DNA of 64,000 nt. It comes from Punica granatum (lineage: Eukaryota; Streptophyta; Magnoliopsida; Myrtales; Lythraceae). The first letter of the stretch is position 1. Every line of letters starts with the position of its first letter. Both the position numbers and the translations under genes were made by a program. Below the pieces are notes generated by a model, which searched no databases, was not told the origin of the DNA, and saw only the letters and a program-made list of their open reading frames with translations. Where the stretch lies: assembly GCF_007655135.1 (NCBI RefSeq), contig NC_045131.1:30922001-30986000 (forward strand), given 5' to 3'. Shown one piece after another: positions 46,316 through 58,206 of this stretch.

Positions 46316-48629
46316 CTATTCGCTGCATTGGATCATAGCCTTTTGTTGCTGTTGGATTATTTGGCCCCTGAGGCTGCACTCTTCAACCTGAAAAGCACAC
46401 CAAAAGTTTAGAACTGATCTGCATGAGCTGTTGACAGCAATGATCTGGGATTACACGGACAAACTCGAGTTGTCCGAGGAGATTTAGAGAGACTAACTTG
46501 CGAAAAGTATGTCCTGTGTAACAAATCCCCGCACCCCTCGACGAGGATTCTTTCTCCTCCTGCCACTCTTGCTAGTTCCGAAATGAATACCTCCAGCTCT
46601 TCGGCCTGCAAATGGATAAACAGATAATAGAAAAAGCACGCAATAACAACACTTCGTAAACACCAGGAGCTGAGGATTGCTTCATTGAAAGTCCAAGCTT
46701 TCGTACCTTTGCTGTAAAGCTCTGAACGTGAATGGTTATTGCTTCCATGATCTTCACAGCTGAAGCAAGCGCCTCCTTCACTTCTCTGACATCAGCCTGT
46801 ATTAAATACAAAATAATCCGATCCATCATCTGTGGTCTTGCAAGAAAATGAGGAGTTTTGGTCTTTCTTCTGATGTAAAGACACGATGGATCCATAATAT
46901 GGAGGATAAAAGACCTTACCCTGACGTTGGCACCAACGGGCAACTGATATGAAGCATTCAGAAGAGCTTGAGTTGCTTCCGACACGGACGCCAAGTAATC
47001 ATCCTCAAGAGCAGACCACTCTTCCAAATACGGCGTCTGTCATAAACCACAATTTTCGTGTAAGTTGAACTCCGATGACGGCATTGTTGCAGAAGCAGCA
47101 AAGGAACAACACAGAATATCAAGCGTTTTCTGTCAAACTGCGGATCTTACTTGAGATTCGAGTATTGATGATACATTCTTTATTCTCCGCAGTGTTGCTA
47201 GTTCTGTACGTTTCCTTTTCACAGAATCATACATATCTGCTATCTTAAGACTCAGAGAATAAAGCATCCGCTGGAAAGAAGAAGACAGAAGAGAAAGTTG
47301 AATAAGGACCTGCACATTTTTTTCTTTTAATGAAACTGGCCTGATTTCCGATAGTACACAAAGACGAGCATCAGATAAACACCAATTATCTAGCATTTGC
47401 TTTATCTGACAGAATGAAACTATCACAGACAGCAGTCTCCTGCAAGTTGTAGTTTTCTTCGGAGATGATAGAAAGGAGACGGAGCCCAAGGGACGACAAA
47501 CCTCGGCTTCTCTTCTCTGAGCCTGCATAGAAACCTCGGCCTTTGCATTCGCAAATCTCCACTGCAGATAATGGTTGTGCAGCAGCCTGAGAGTGTGAAC
47601 ATCCTCTTGATGGCTTGAGACTTTCCTTCCCTTCTTCGCATCTGCCCCAGGCTTTGCGCACGGTGGGACCGGAGGCAGAGGGACTTTCCCCACATTGATA
47701 GGCGTCGGAAGCTGTTTGCAGAGGCTATTCACCACTCTCTCACTTGCTCGCATGGGATGCTCAGAGCTCGAACGCGGGGAACTGACCGGTCGAGAGCGAG
47801 GAGAAGAACCTGAAGTTCTCAAAGAATCCATGCCAGTCCTATTCCCGGTCCTTTCTAGCAATCTGTTCGCCATGTCTGCCTCTGGCATAGAAGACCGCAT
47901 CTCTTGGACAGACTTTGAGTTCTTTTCGCTGTTAATGTCAGCATCTGAATCGGAGTCTTGGCCCAAGTTCCCATCACCTCTAGCTTTCCCGCTAGGACTG
48001 GAGAAGGACATGGACATCCCGGTAGCGTGCAGCAGCTTCACGGCAGCTGTGGCCCCAGCACTAATCGACCGCTGCAGACTGTGGTTGTGGTGGTGATGGG
48101 GAGTGAGCCTCAGCCTAGAAGACCCAATCCTGTCCATGCTGGTACTGACGGTCGGTGTGTCGGGTCTTAGATTCCGGCTCGAGATTCTGGGAATGGCTTC
48201 AGGGTCTCCATTCTCCTTGACGGAGCGGGGCAGGGGCTGTCTCTTGTGGACAGACGTGCCGGTGGTGGGTTTAGCTGGTCCAGCGAGTGGGGTATCTAAG
48301 CTGCGGGTGGTCTCGGGTCTGTTCTCATCGGCCCGAGACAGAGGCTCCAGTTCCAGCTGGCGCCGCCTCTGGGCAGAGGTTGAGCGACCGTGCTGCTGAT
48401 TCTGCCGGGGCTGCGTGTCAGTCCCGTGCTTGGGGACTGGAGACTTGGTGGTCGGGAGGTGGAGATCGCCAGAGGATGATGAAGAGACAACAGGGGACAT
48501 GAATCGAGAACGGACTTCCCGAACCCGGGGCCGCCGCTGGGTAGGTGGCGGAGGCAAAGGAGCTGCTGCGGCCGCCGCCTCTGGCGGATGTTGGGCTGTT
48601 GCGTCATTTTCAACCGTGGATCCGCTCAT
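46316..48629 (-). CDS. QWRF-motif protein, AUGMIN subunit 8 / EDE1-like
   Basis: Six exons, all phase 0, give about 544 codons: 48629-47502, 47270-47151, 47036-46920, 46796-46707, 46605-46498, 46387-46316. The N-terminal half is basic and Ser/Pro-rich ([18 protein letters not shown]), as expected for a microtubule-binding region. The QWRF motif lies in [17 protein letters not shown] at about residue 350. The C-terminal part ([57 protein letters not shown]) matches EDE1/AUG8, the plant augmin subunit that targets augmin/gamma-tubulin to microtubules. A 498-codon open frame reads through the first intron, so an alternative longer exon (47,410-47,151) cannot be excluded. Copies of its 3' end occur three times upstream. 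Confidence 0.88.
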
Positions 48630-48659
48630 GATAATTGTGCTCAGTGGCGCCCGGTGCAG

Positions 48660-49790
48660 AAATTAATTGAATCACGATCGAACGAGTCCCGCCGATGCCA
48701 GATTGTGGAGACACCGAAGAGGAGATGAGATGGTAGGAGAATCTTGAACCTTCAGACACGGTTGCCGGATTACCCCAAGCAAGATGAGTGATGGGGTTTG
48801 GATGCTCACCTTTTTCCTTCTCTGTGTCTCCCCCGGCGGGTGAGTTTTCAGGTTCCTGTCGGTCAGTGAAGTGATGCGGCGCTGTTAGTGAGCGAATCTA
48901 GCGGTGGGGAAGATGGAGAATGGGATGGAAATTAGCCGTTGGAGTTGGGCCGACGGGACGGGACGGGGAGGGGAAGAAAGCTGCAACGGTCCGATTTTCA
49001 AAAAAGAAGGCATCCTATTTATTATTATTATTATTTTTGTCGGTAGGACATCTTATTTATTTCTTTACTATAGTGAACAGCAGTGATGACAATATTATCA
49101 CCCCCGCTACGCAATATTAGGACTCTCGTGTTCAATCGCGAATATTTCAGACGAACTGAACAATCAATGCAAGTATTGACCTCATCAGTGTAGCACCATC
49201 AGGGATCTAATATAATTTACAAAAGCTGAATATGACTCCAGGCTCAAGCCCAAAAACCGACCATAACATATGTCTTCAGTGGGATTCGACTCGAGACCTG
49301 AAGGTCTCCAAATCATATAAGAGTGAATTTAGAATCACTAGACCATCACCGCTAATGGTATTTATTTATTTACTTACTTACTTTTGATGGTTCTAAGATT
49401 ACCCCACCCTGGGGAGATGGTATTACATGAAATCAGTACACCACCTCATCTATGGGCTAACCATTCAATGGATGCCACTTGTCAAGCTATTTTTTCAAAC
49501 TAGTCCCCAGGATTTTGACTTTTTCAATTAAGTGCTTGAAGAAAGAAAGAACTTTCTACCAGGCTTTGATATCAAATTTAAAAATGCGGAATAACAAGAG
49601 CAAGAAACTTGATGAAATGATGTTCATATGCTCTTATACCAATTTCACTGAAACATTGGATCTACCATTCATAAACAAATGTGTTGATCCTTGCGGTGAA
49701 CAACTTGGAAAATTGTATGTTACCTTGTCCCCAGTGTTATCAGAACCGGATCGGATGATGAATCGGAAGGGGTATGAGTTCATGAGTTTA
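48660..49790. other. QWRF promoter region and unassigned intergenic DNA
   Basis: The first 250 bases are GC-rich and probably hold the QWRF promoter and leader. Beyond 49.0 kb it becomes AT-rich, with a short repeat-like stretch (GGATTCGACTCGAGACCTGA near 49,281). No gene recognised. Confidence 0.45.
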
Positions 49791-49799
49791 TGAGTCCAA

Positions 49800-52700
49800 C
49801 CAGGGGTTCAATGGGTTGGACCGCACTTTTAATTAAAATAAAATAAATATTCATATTATCAAAAATTATGATAATTAAGATAGAAATATGATAATTTCAA
49901 AGAAATATAAGAATAGTGTAAGAAAATATCTATATTTAATATTTCTTATGAACTAACACATCTAGAGCATATGGATAATACTCGGGAAATTTAAATTCCA
50001 AGGGCACATAGGTGTTTACTCCAGCCACCCGAGTACTAAACATAGTCGGTTTAGATGCCATCTAGGGTGGTTCCCCTAATTCTCAGATTTCATCGAAAGT
50101 ATCAACCTCTTTTTCGCAATTTCTTCAATTACCTTTACTACCTCAAGAATATGTATGAGCATGAAGATTTGCTCAGCTCTTGCTTCTTTATAAACTAGCC
50201 AATAATCATTCTATTTGTGGATCTTGAGTCCACAGAGGGTCTTGTTGTCTCTTATCCTAGATTATTGTTAGATATTGATGAAGTATCTTCTAAGTTATAC
50301 CATCTATGTAGGCTTGCACTTCTATGCAGATTGGCAGGCAATTAATTAGAAATTTTCAAATTTTTGAAATAAAAAATTGGATCTAACCTAGGCTTTGGCC
50401 TAGGTTAAGTGTGATCCTTCCTCCACTTTGGTGAATTTGATATGCAATGATTGCATGAGAGGAGCCGCTAGGTTCTGTCATTAACTAATTTCTTGGCCAA
50501 GTCAACTCTAGTGGATTTACCTCTTTTCTGTGGAATTGTTTGTAATTGTTGGAACCTTCCTCAAGCAAGTCTATCATCTTTGTGATGTACTTCACACTTA
50601 GATTAGTTGTATTTACCAATCTGTAGATAATCCTAGTGTAACAAGCTAGGAACTTGGCTTGGGAGTTCATCTTGTCCACCTTTAAGGATTTAATCCTTGA
50701 GGTAAGAGAATTTCCCAAACACTTTTCGTTCAAAGCCATCAAATAATTTGGATGGGCTTAAAACCACACAAGGCCATGGGCAAGATTGGTATGTATCCCT
50801 GATATCAGCTTATTTTTGATATCGTTCTATCTCTTATCTAAAACAGCTGCTATCACAAAATTATTCGCCGATAGGTAGAATAACGGCCCTAGTCCTCTCT
50901 AGATTAACCCAATATGAATATAGCTAAAGACTCCTTTTGTTTTTCTCATAATTTCTTTTATTTTAGCCATATCAATCAAGGGTACATCTAGTGTTTCTAG
51001 CTTAGTACTAGCAGCCTGCGAAGTTGCTTATGACTATGAGACATCCATTATAAACTCGAAGTTAAACCTCAAGTCTTCTAAACAGATTTGATGCCTATAA
51101 CCGGCAACTTCCATTCCAATATAGATTCAGATGGATCTTCGTATTGGAATGATTCCTCCATTGCAATAGCATAGTTGATTGGAACCAACTCTTCATTCGT
51201 GTGCATCATAAACATTGATGCAGTCCACAGATCTGAATCTTCCTCGAAGTCAATCTCGTATTTAGACTACTTCGTAAATAGATTCAACTTCAGAATTTAG
51301 GTCTTAGATCTCATCTTCTTCGACGGGTTCACAGACTAGATCCTCATCTTGAAGAAAGATTCTTCAAAGATTTTCTCAGCGCTGATTCCTTGAGGATAGG
51401 TATCAGCTTTGCGAGCTTTTGACCCACAAATCCAGCAGCAAGAAAAACTGCTCAAGGGTGGTTTTCCTTGGGACATTTTAGTTCTCTACCATGCTTTTTC
51501 TTGGCTCTTTATCCTTTAGGTTAGTCTTTTTCCTCATAAACTTTGAAGGTCTATCAGGCTTAAATGACATTTCTCTTCTCGGTTGAAACAACTTTCTCCT
51601 CTTGTATCCTACGAACCTTCTTTTGGGCCTACGATGACGATGTTCAGATTTTCTAGATATGTTATGGGTGTCTTAACCATACCTTCCTACAACGTACTTA
51701 ATCTAGGAACAACAACACTTGTTCAAGTAAGGAAGCTTCTTGGCGGCTTCTTTCACTTGCAATTTTGTGCATGCTTTGCGCATAGCGAATTTAACCGCTT
51801 GAATTCTTCCTCCAAGGCCATCAACTATCTTATCTTCGTTGAGGAGTAGATCAAAGGCTTTCTTTGCTACTTCTGGCCATGGTTTTGGTAGCTTAGCAAA
51901 AAATAATTCTGAGATGAACCTTTGCGATGCTACATCCAGATTTTAGTAGTATGACTGAAATTCACAGGCACAGTTATCAAACAAACACATATCACATATT
52001 TGTAACTTCATCAGAGCATTCAAGGATTGCTTTGCTTCTACCGTCACAGTAGAAAGAAAGAATCCACAGAATTCATTTCCAAGGCATCAACTGCAATAGC
52101 CAAAACCCCATTTGAAGTGAGTTCTTGGTCTATATGCTCCTTTATTTCGGTATGCTCTAACAAGCTTTTCCAGAATTTTTTAGCATTACCGACTAAAGTT
52201 GCCTCACATAGCTTGTAGCTAGCGGCTGCTTAATAGCCACATGCCTTGGCTATCATTCGAATCAGAGTGAGCCACTCATTGATCCTCTTGGATGCATGCT
52301 TTTCACAACCAAAATCTAGAAAAGTACCCGGGGTTACTATCAACCTTAGAGGATTACCCCCGGAACAAACTCAATATTTATTCTATGTGGATAATTATGC
52401 TGATATATAGCTCTTTTCGTTGTAAGAAATTCATTGAATTCCTATCATCAATGTTAACAGGGTTTTTTTCCACCAATCCCAAGGATCTCCTGAGATCTTG
52501 CGCTAGATTACTTGAAGAACTTGTTGCCCCTTAATTAGAAGCTCTTTTAGCTGGATCAAGGATGTATGGGGTCTTGGCCTTTAGCCAAGCTTTTTCCAGT
52601 TCTCGTTCTCGGTTAGAAAGTTTGATTCTTTTTTGGCTTTTCTTGGATTTTTCCACAGCATCAAGTCGAATGTTTACCAACTTGTCAATTTCTTTTCTAA

Positions 52701-53209
52701 AGCCTTTCTTCCTTTTGGGTTCTCATCAAGTTTCATATTATCAAATCTATCAATGAGCAGTCTTACATCCTTATAGTATTCTTCAAGTTGGCTTTCATCC
52801 ATTTCTTCCTTTTTTATTGGAGTCGTCATTTTCCGAAAAACTCTTATTATTAATCAGAATCTACAAACAAATTATTCACAAATGCAACTTCTTCCTCACT
52901 ATCTAAAGATGACTCTAACTCTAACTCTATGTTCGCAAATTCTTCGAATGCTTCCAACTCGACTTCTTCTTCAATTTGTTCACTACCATCAGTTTCAGGC
53001 TCTAAACAGTGCGGACTAGTCCAATAACCATCTAAAGTTCTCATAGTACAAGTTGCAACCTTGCAATCTTCAAGGCTACATTCTATTTCGTTTTCACAAA
53101 AGTAATTATACAAAATTCTAAACAACTCATGGTCTTTTAAACTCAAGGCTACTACTCTCATACATGCAGTATGTACATTTTTCATGCAATCTACGTCCTC
53201 ATAGTTCAT
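49800..53209 (-). mobile_element. Degenerate retroelement, probably an endogenous pararetrovirus (Caulimoviridae-like) remnant
   Basis: Reverse-strand coding traces are broken by many stops. An acidic 119-codon frame (53,209-52,850) is followed by frames resembling a coat or nucleocapsid protein: an AKLPKPWPEV-type stretch (about 51,900), a Lys/Arg-rich tract (about 51,660-51,510) and a decayed CCHC-like knuckle (CCWIC, about 51,440-51,400; the His and last Cys are lost). The order of basic tract then zinc knuckle is typical of plant pararetrovirus coat proteins and also of gag. A further trace at 50,742-50,485 is unassigned. No reverse transcriptase or LTR is seen, so the family call is tentative and the copy is non-functional. 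Confidence 0.5.
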
Positions 53210-53219
53210 TTACATAATA

Positions 53220-54590
53220 GAAGTGCTATCATCATAACAATTACACACAATACCAAACTTATAATAGGTATAATCTAACGGATAGCCTAACTTGTGATAT
53301 GGAAGTATTTATCGACTCATGAAACTTTCAAAGGAATTTCATTAATTTTCTTTCTTTTGTTCTTCCAATACCTGAAGTGCTCTTTCGTAGATCAAGATGG
53401 TGTAATTAACTTCGTCCCAAAGTATCCAACGTGGTCCTTGCCTGAACAGTCCTGTAAAAGTACTAGTATAAGAACAAATCCTTGATTTTATGGGATGATT
53501 AGAATTAAATCTAACAAAGATCCAAGGTATTCTATAATACCACTTATTAACTTAGTGACGAATATTAAGTCCATTCCAGCATTCATGAACAGGTATGCTC
53601 GCAGATATCTAAACAAAGGATTCATAAACTAAAATAGACTTAATTGACACAGACCCAAATCTATTAGGGATTAAACCGAAAATTTTCCATTTCCTTAGAC
53701 TATTCTTGCAATTAAGTCCATCGTGAACCCAGTTCACCTATTTTTTTTCCCAGCGGAGAGACGCTTTCTCAACTTTTTTTTTTTTTTATGAATCTGGACG
53801 TTACGGACCGAACTAGAGACCGTGGCCGAAGATAGTCTAAAGAAATTGCTCGTTTATTTTTTTCTTTATAAATTCCTCACTTCTTTCTTGCTACATAATG
53901 TAAGTAAATAATTAATAAAAATTATAACAAATGAATGAATGAGCTTATTAGCACGTGGATATGACGATAAACTTATGTAAATTGACTAATCCAGTCAGCT
54001 TTTGAAATGAACATTTAAAATTTTCAAATAATTTTGTTAAAGAAAATCATCACTTTACGGGCCAAGTAAAATGGTCAAAATATGCAATAATTAATTACTA
54101 ATCATTGTAACCCAAGGTGGAAATGAAGAAAGACAAGGCATCCCAAGTTTCACCCGATCGCAATTGAAGCATAATTCCATAGCAGATGGAAAGAGCATTG
54201 AATAGTTTAACTTATTTGCCACAAAACTTCATAAGACGTTTGAATATAATTATTGTTGGGCCAAGCCAACTATTCTTGGGTAGATATATATACAAATTTT
54301 CGACACCTACTACATGGCGGATACACTCTCGAATTATTTATTACTCATAGCAGGCTAATGCAGTAGTTTACGGGGAATCCATCTGCTAGTATTTATAGAA
54401 ATGGCGTTACACAGACTATACATAGAAGTATGAAATTGCTACAAAATGGCCGTCGGCTTTCTTCGAGTCACCGCGGTCTTGTTGGCAGGACTGGATGAAT
54501 GTGAGCCGAGGCATGCTTGTACCTTTTTTCTCAAAAGGAACCCGGATAAGAGCTTGAGTTTGACAGTCTTCTTGCTCGATCTTTGCGGTT
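53220..54590. other. Intergenic, no gene recognised
   Basis: AT-rich, with a T-run near 53,776. The last 200 bases are probably the 3' UTR of the APO3-like gene. The left end may still belong to the decayed retroelement. Confidence 0.45.
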
Positions 54591-54596
54591 CATAAC

Positions 54597-56196
54597 TCAG
54601 GCGACAAGATCGACTTCATCTCGATCCGGTGGGACCACATCCACTCTCATCATACTCCTGAACTCATCAGGGATGGATGCGCCACCGTGCACGCAGAGCT
54701 CCACAATAGCTGGAGCCTTACCGTAGAACCTCTTCAGGTTGTTATCAAGGGCAGACCCGTTTAAATCCCTTACGTGCCACACATAGTTGTGACCAATCAC
54801 GTCATATATCGTTGCTTCCTGCCAGGCGTGGAGACCGTTACGTGATTGGTGCCTCGACGCCTTGCACATCCTCACCTTGTGGCCCTTCGGGCCTACTTGC
54901 ACCTCGGGACAGTATCCGCATGTCCACACCGTGTAACTTTCCATGATCTGTTTCGCTCCTCTGACCATCTCAAACCACAACTCCAGTGTCTCGCCGCTCA
55001 ACTCCTTCAAGCTCTTCACTTCATCGGTTGAATCGTTCTCCAGTTGTTCAGCATCAACACTCGTTCGAATGTCATACCCAGGGACAGGATCCGGAAAGTG
55101 TGCTTCATCCTGTATTTCATCTGCTTGCGCTACCGTCTCAAAATCAACAATCCTGCCTTCAATACAATACACAGGCTTTGTTCTTCTCTTACAAGGGTAC
55201 TTGTGCAGGTCCACTCCCGCCTGTACACAGAGCTCCAGAACGGCAGGAATCCGGGGGATGCTGCGCCTCTCATCGTGCCCGACCCTCGGTTTCCCGACAC
55301 GATCGTAGAGATGGAAGCATTTAGGGAAGGAGACGACATCGTGTACTCCTCCCTTTCTCCATACATGGGTAGCGCTTCGGAGACCACTCTTTGGACCGGT
55401 GCAGGTCCGGATCTCGTGACCAGTGTGACCGACATGAACTTCAGAACAGAAGCTGAGAGGCAACAAACAACCGATGTTACCAAAACAAGATCTATAATTC
55501 ATATCCAAGCTGAGAAACAGATTGTACGAGCAACTATCATCTTCAGTTTACATATCCTCGCGAGATCACAAATCGATCAATTCCTTTACGACACAGACCG
55601 CATCTAACACGATAATGGCTCAGGGATCAGCAATGCAAGTAACACAAAGAACACAGCTCCGATATCCGCAGCTAAATTAACTCCAATAGGTGAATCCTTC
55701 TACGACTAAACACATCCAATCTATGATATGAGTAATGTGCCTGCTCTACAGGTTGAAAACCAAATGGAACTCGAGCCGAGCTATTCGATAAGTCGCGAAA
55801 AGGTTTAGTTGATAACCAGCATCGTTGTACGGGAATGGACCGGACGAGCTCGGATAAGCCCTTGAGGAGGGACTCCCGAGCTCGATAGATATGGTGTGCG
55901 ACCGGGATGAGCTCGGGGACGAGGAGCCCATTGTCAGGGGGGTTTTCGAGCATCCGGCAAGGCTGTAGCTTTCTAGCTTCTCTCTCCTCCTTCGCCCTCC
56001 GAATCAGCACCTTCATGGGAGTGGGATGCGGCTTCCTCTCCGACTTGGTCCTCGGCGGCCTCGGCAGGTCCGTGTACAGCTGATCGTCCGAGGAAGTCGA
56101 GGCTTTCTTGGTTGCGACAGAATAGCTGGCACTGAATCCGCATCTGAGGGCTCTCACAGTCACAGAAGGGATTCGAGATTTCACCCTTGCAAGCAT
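54597..56196 (-). CDS. APO3: APO protein, APO3-like (organelle RNA-binding)
   Basis: Two exons (56196-55817 and 55452-54597) give 411 codons. The start ATG at 56196 opens a basic, Ser/Arg-rich N-terminus that looks like an organelle presequence. Then come the family signature YTDLPRPPRTKSERKPHPTP and PPDNGLLVPELIPVAH. Two APO domains follow, each with Cys/His metal-binding spacing: CCFCSEVHVGHTGHEIRTC with FPKCFHLYD, and CGYCPEVQVGPKGHKVRMC with AWQEATIYDVIGH. APO proteins bind group II intron RNA and promote organelle splicing; APO3 is reported mitochondrial. The splice rebuilds RCC at the first CxxC, supporting the junction. The gene shares a 228-bp spacer with the PPR gene. Confidence 0.9.
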
Positions 56197-56424
56197 CTTC
56201 GGCTATGGGTTCTGATGACGGGAACACTGTCAATTACAATTCCGGCGGCGAAGAAGACGCTCCTCCGATCAGACAGTACAGCGCTAACTGGGGCTTCTGC
56301 TGCGAAATCGAGACTGGGCCCAGTGTATCAGAGGCCCAGTCCATTTTCAACGTTCTTCCCGGTTTTCCTCCATAGCCACTGACAGCAGCGACTCTGACCA
56401 TCAATCTTCTTCTTCTTCTTCTTC
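56197..56424. promoter_or_regulatory. Candidate bidirectional promoter between APO3-like and PPR genes
   Basis: Only 228 bases separate two divergent start codons. It includes a (CTT)n run at about 56,405-56,424 just before the PPR ATG. Both products are predicted organelle RNA-binding proteins, so shared control is plausible but unproven. Confidence 0.55.
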
Positions 56425-58206
56425 ATGTCATGCTGCTTCAACCGCTCTGTAATTCTTATAAAGATGAACTTTCAAATTCCATCCCACCATTTGTCGGCAA
56501 GTGTTCCCGCGTTGGCTGTTCCCCAAGCTTCAGACACAGTATCGCTGCAATCCTCAATCCTTGCCGTGCTCGAATCATGCAAATCCCCCTCAGAGATCAA
56601 ACAAGTCCATGCCCTCGTCGTCAAAACCCCGCCGCTCCAGACCCAGCTCGTATACAACGCCATCATTCAGGGCCTCTCGTCTTCCTTAGAGGCCGTGGCG
56701 ATTTATCGAGAGATGCTGTTGAAGGGCTTGTTTCCCAACGACTACACTCTCCCGTTCGTTCTCAAGGCGTGTGCTCAGGCACGCGCCTTGAGTGAAGTGG
56801 AACAAGTTCATGCGCACGCTGTCAAGAGCGGACTGTTGGCTTCTAATGTGTACGTGAGTAACACTCTGATGAGGGCCTATGCTGTCTGCGGGCTCATGAG
56901 CGATGTTCGTAAACTGTTTGAAGGAAGTCCTCGCAGAGATGTAGTCTCATGGACGACGTTGATTCAGGCCTACGTCAAGATGGGGTTACAGAAGGAAGGG
57001 GTCGGGGCATTCTTCAAGATGTGTGAGGCTGGTTTTGCTGCTGATGAGCGGACGCTGGTGATCGTGCTCTCTGCTTGTGCTAAATTGGGTGACTTGAGCT
57101 TGGGAAGAAGGCTGCAAGCGTATATTCAGGAGAATGGAGTAAAAAGAGATGTTTTTGTGGGGAATGCATTGGTGGACATGTTCTTGAAATGCGGTGATGC
57201 TGCGCTTGCTCACCAGGTTTTCAAGGACATGCCCGTGAAAAATGTGGTTTCTTGGAATTCCGTGATCCTGGGGCTAGCCCAGCAGGGAAATTTTAAGGAG
57301 GCTCTGAGAGTTTTTAAGGAAATGCAGAGGGTAGGCGTAAGGCCGGACGATGTGACTTTAGTTGGTGTTCTAAATTCCTGTGCGAATCTGGGGTTGCTTG
57401 ACTCAGGAAAGTGGGTCCACGCATATATCGATAAGCATGACATTAGAGCTGATGGGTTCATAGGGAATGCTTTGATCGATATGTATTCAAAATGTGGAAG
57501 CATAGGCCAAGCCCTCAATGTGTTCCAAGGGATGAAACTCAGGGATGTTTATTCTTATACTGCCATTATTGTCGGACTAGCTATGCATGGAGAAGCAAAA
57601 TGGGCTCTGGATATCTTCTCTGATATGTCTGAAACAGGAATAGAGCCAGACCAAGTAACCTTTGTAGGTGTGCTTTCTGCGTGCAGTCATGCAGGGCTTG
57701 TAGAGGAAGGGCGGAGACACTTTGAGAACATGTCAAGCGTTTATGGTTTAGAACCCCAACCGGAGCACTATGGCTGCTTGGTCGATCTTCTTGGCCGGGC
57801 TGGACTTTTTGCTGAGGCAGAAGAGATTATAAGAAGGATGCCAATGGAGCCCGATGCCTTTGTGTGGGGCGCCTTACTCGGAGCCTGTCGAATCTATGGG
57901 AAAGTCGAGCTTGGTGAGCGTGCGATGAAGAGGCTCCTGGAGATTGAACCTGAGAGAGAGGGCGCATATATACTGATGTCCAATATGTATTCCTCAGAAG
58001 GGAAATGGAAGGATGCCATAAGGATAAGAAAGTCAATGAAAGAAAGGTACATGAAGAAGGTTCCTGGGTGTAGTTCAATTGAGCTCGACGGCAAGGTCCA
58101 CGAGTTTAGGAAGGGAGATAAGTCGCACCCCAAAATGAAGGAGATCTGGAAGTTTCTGGAGAATCTTGCGAGTCACTTGAAAAGCTACGGGCAAGAAGAC
58201 ATTTGA
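56425..58206 (+). CDS. Pentatricopeptide-repeat protein, PLS class with E/E+ domain
   Basis: Intronless, 593 codons, as usual for plant PPR genes. The start is the ATG at 56425; a second ATG at 56464 (MNFQIPSHHL) is also plausible. PLS-type repeats fill about residues 60-480 (for example DVVSWTTLIQAYVKMGLQKE, VVSWNSVILGLAQQG, GLLDSGKWVHAYI, NALIDMYSKCGSIGQALNVF). The E domain follows (GALLGACRIYGKVELGERA, about 482 onward), then an E+-like end (GCSSIELDGKVHEFRKGDKS), with no DYW deaminase domain. E/E+ proteins are sequence-specific organelle RNA-binding factors, frequently for C-to-U editing, recruiting a DYW partner in trans. The target cannot be read here. Confidence 0.92.
   Translation: MSCCFNRSVILIKMNFQIPSHHLSASVPALAVPQASDTVSLQSSILAVLESCKSPSEIKQVHALVVKTPPLQTQLVYNAIIQGLSSSLEAVAIYREMLLKGLFPNDYTLPFVLKACAQARALSEVEQVHAHAVKSGLLASNVYVSNTLMRAYAVCGLMSDVRKLFEGSPRRDVVSWTTLIQAYVKMGLQKEGVGAFFKMCEAGFAADERTLVIVLSACAKLGDLSLGRRLQAYIQENGVKRDVFVGNALVDMFLKCGDAALAHQVFKDMPVKNVVSWNSVILGLAQQGNFKEALRVFKEMQRVGVRPDDVTLVGVLNSCANLGLLDSGKWVHAYIDKHDIRADGFIGNALIDMYSKCGSIGQALNVFQGMKLRDVYSYTAIIVGLAMHGEAKWALDIFSDMSETGIEPDQVTFVGVLSACSHAGLVEEGRRHFENMSSVYGLEPQPEHYGCLVDLLGRAGLFAEAEEIIRRMPMEPDAFVWGALLGACRIYGKVELGERAMKRLLEIEPEREGAYILMSNMYSSEGKWKDAIRIRKSMKERYMKKVPGCSSIELDGKVHEFRKGDKSHPKMKEIWKFLENLASHLKSYGQEDI

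Larger units (their letters stand above)
36206..46907. repeat. Tandem duplication unit 2
   Basis: Counterpart of 28,302-36,205, interrupted by the copia element at 36.86-40.62 kb. It continues at 46,907 into the remainder of the intact QWRF gene, which defines the right end of the duplicated segment. Confidence 0.85.

Noticed and set aside
47133..48629. A single 498-codon intronless QWRF protein
   Set aside because: The long frame runs through an intron; the conserved family order needs splicing at 47,502 and 47,151 and onward to 46,316.
49271..49360. tRNA-like stretch (GGATTCGACTCGAGACC)
   Set aside because: No cloverleaf with matching acceptor and anticodon arms could be built; it looks like a dispersed repeat.
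54943..55607. Plus-strand open frames over the APO3-like gene
   Set aside because: They are antisense shadows of the conserved APO domains and show no family signature.
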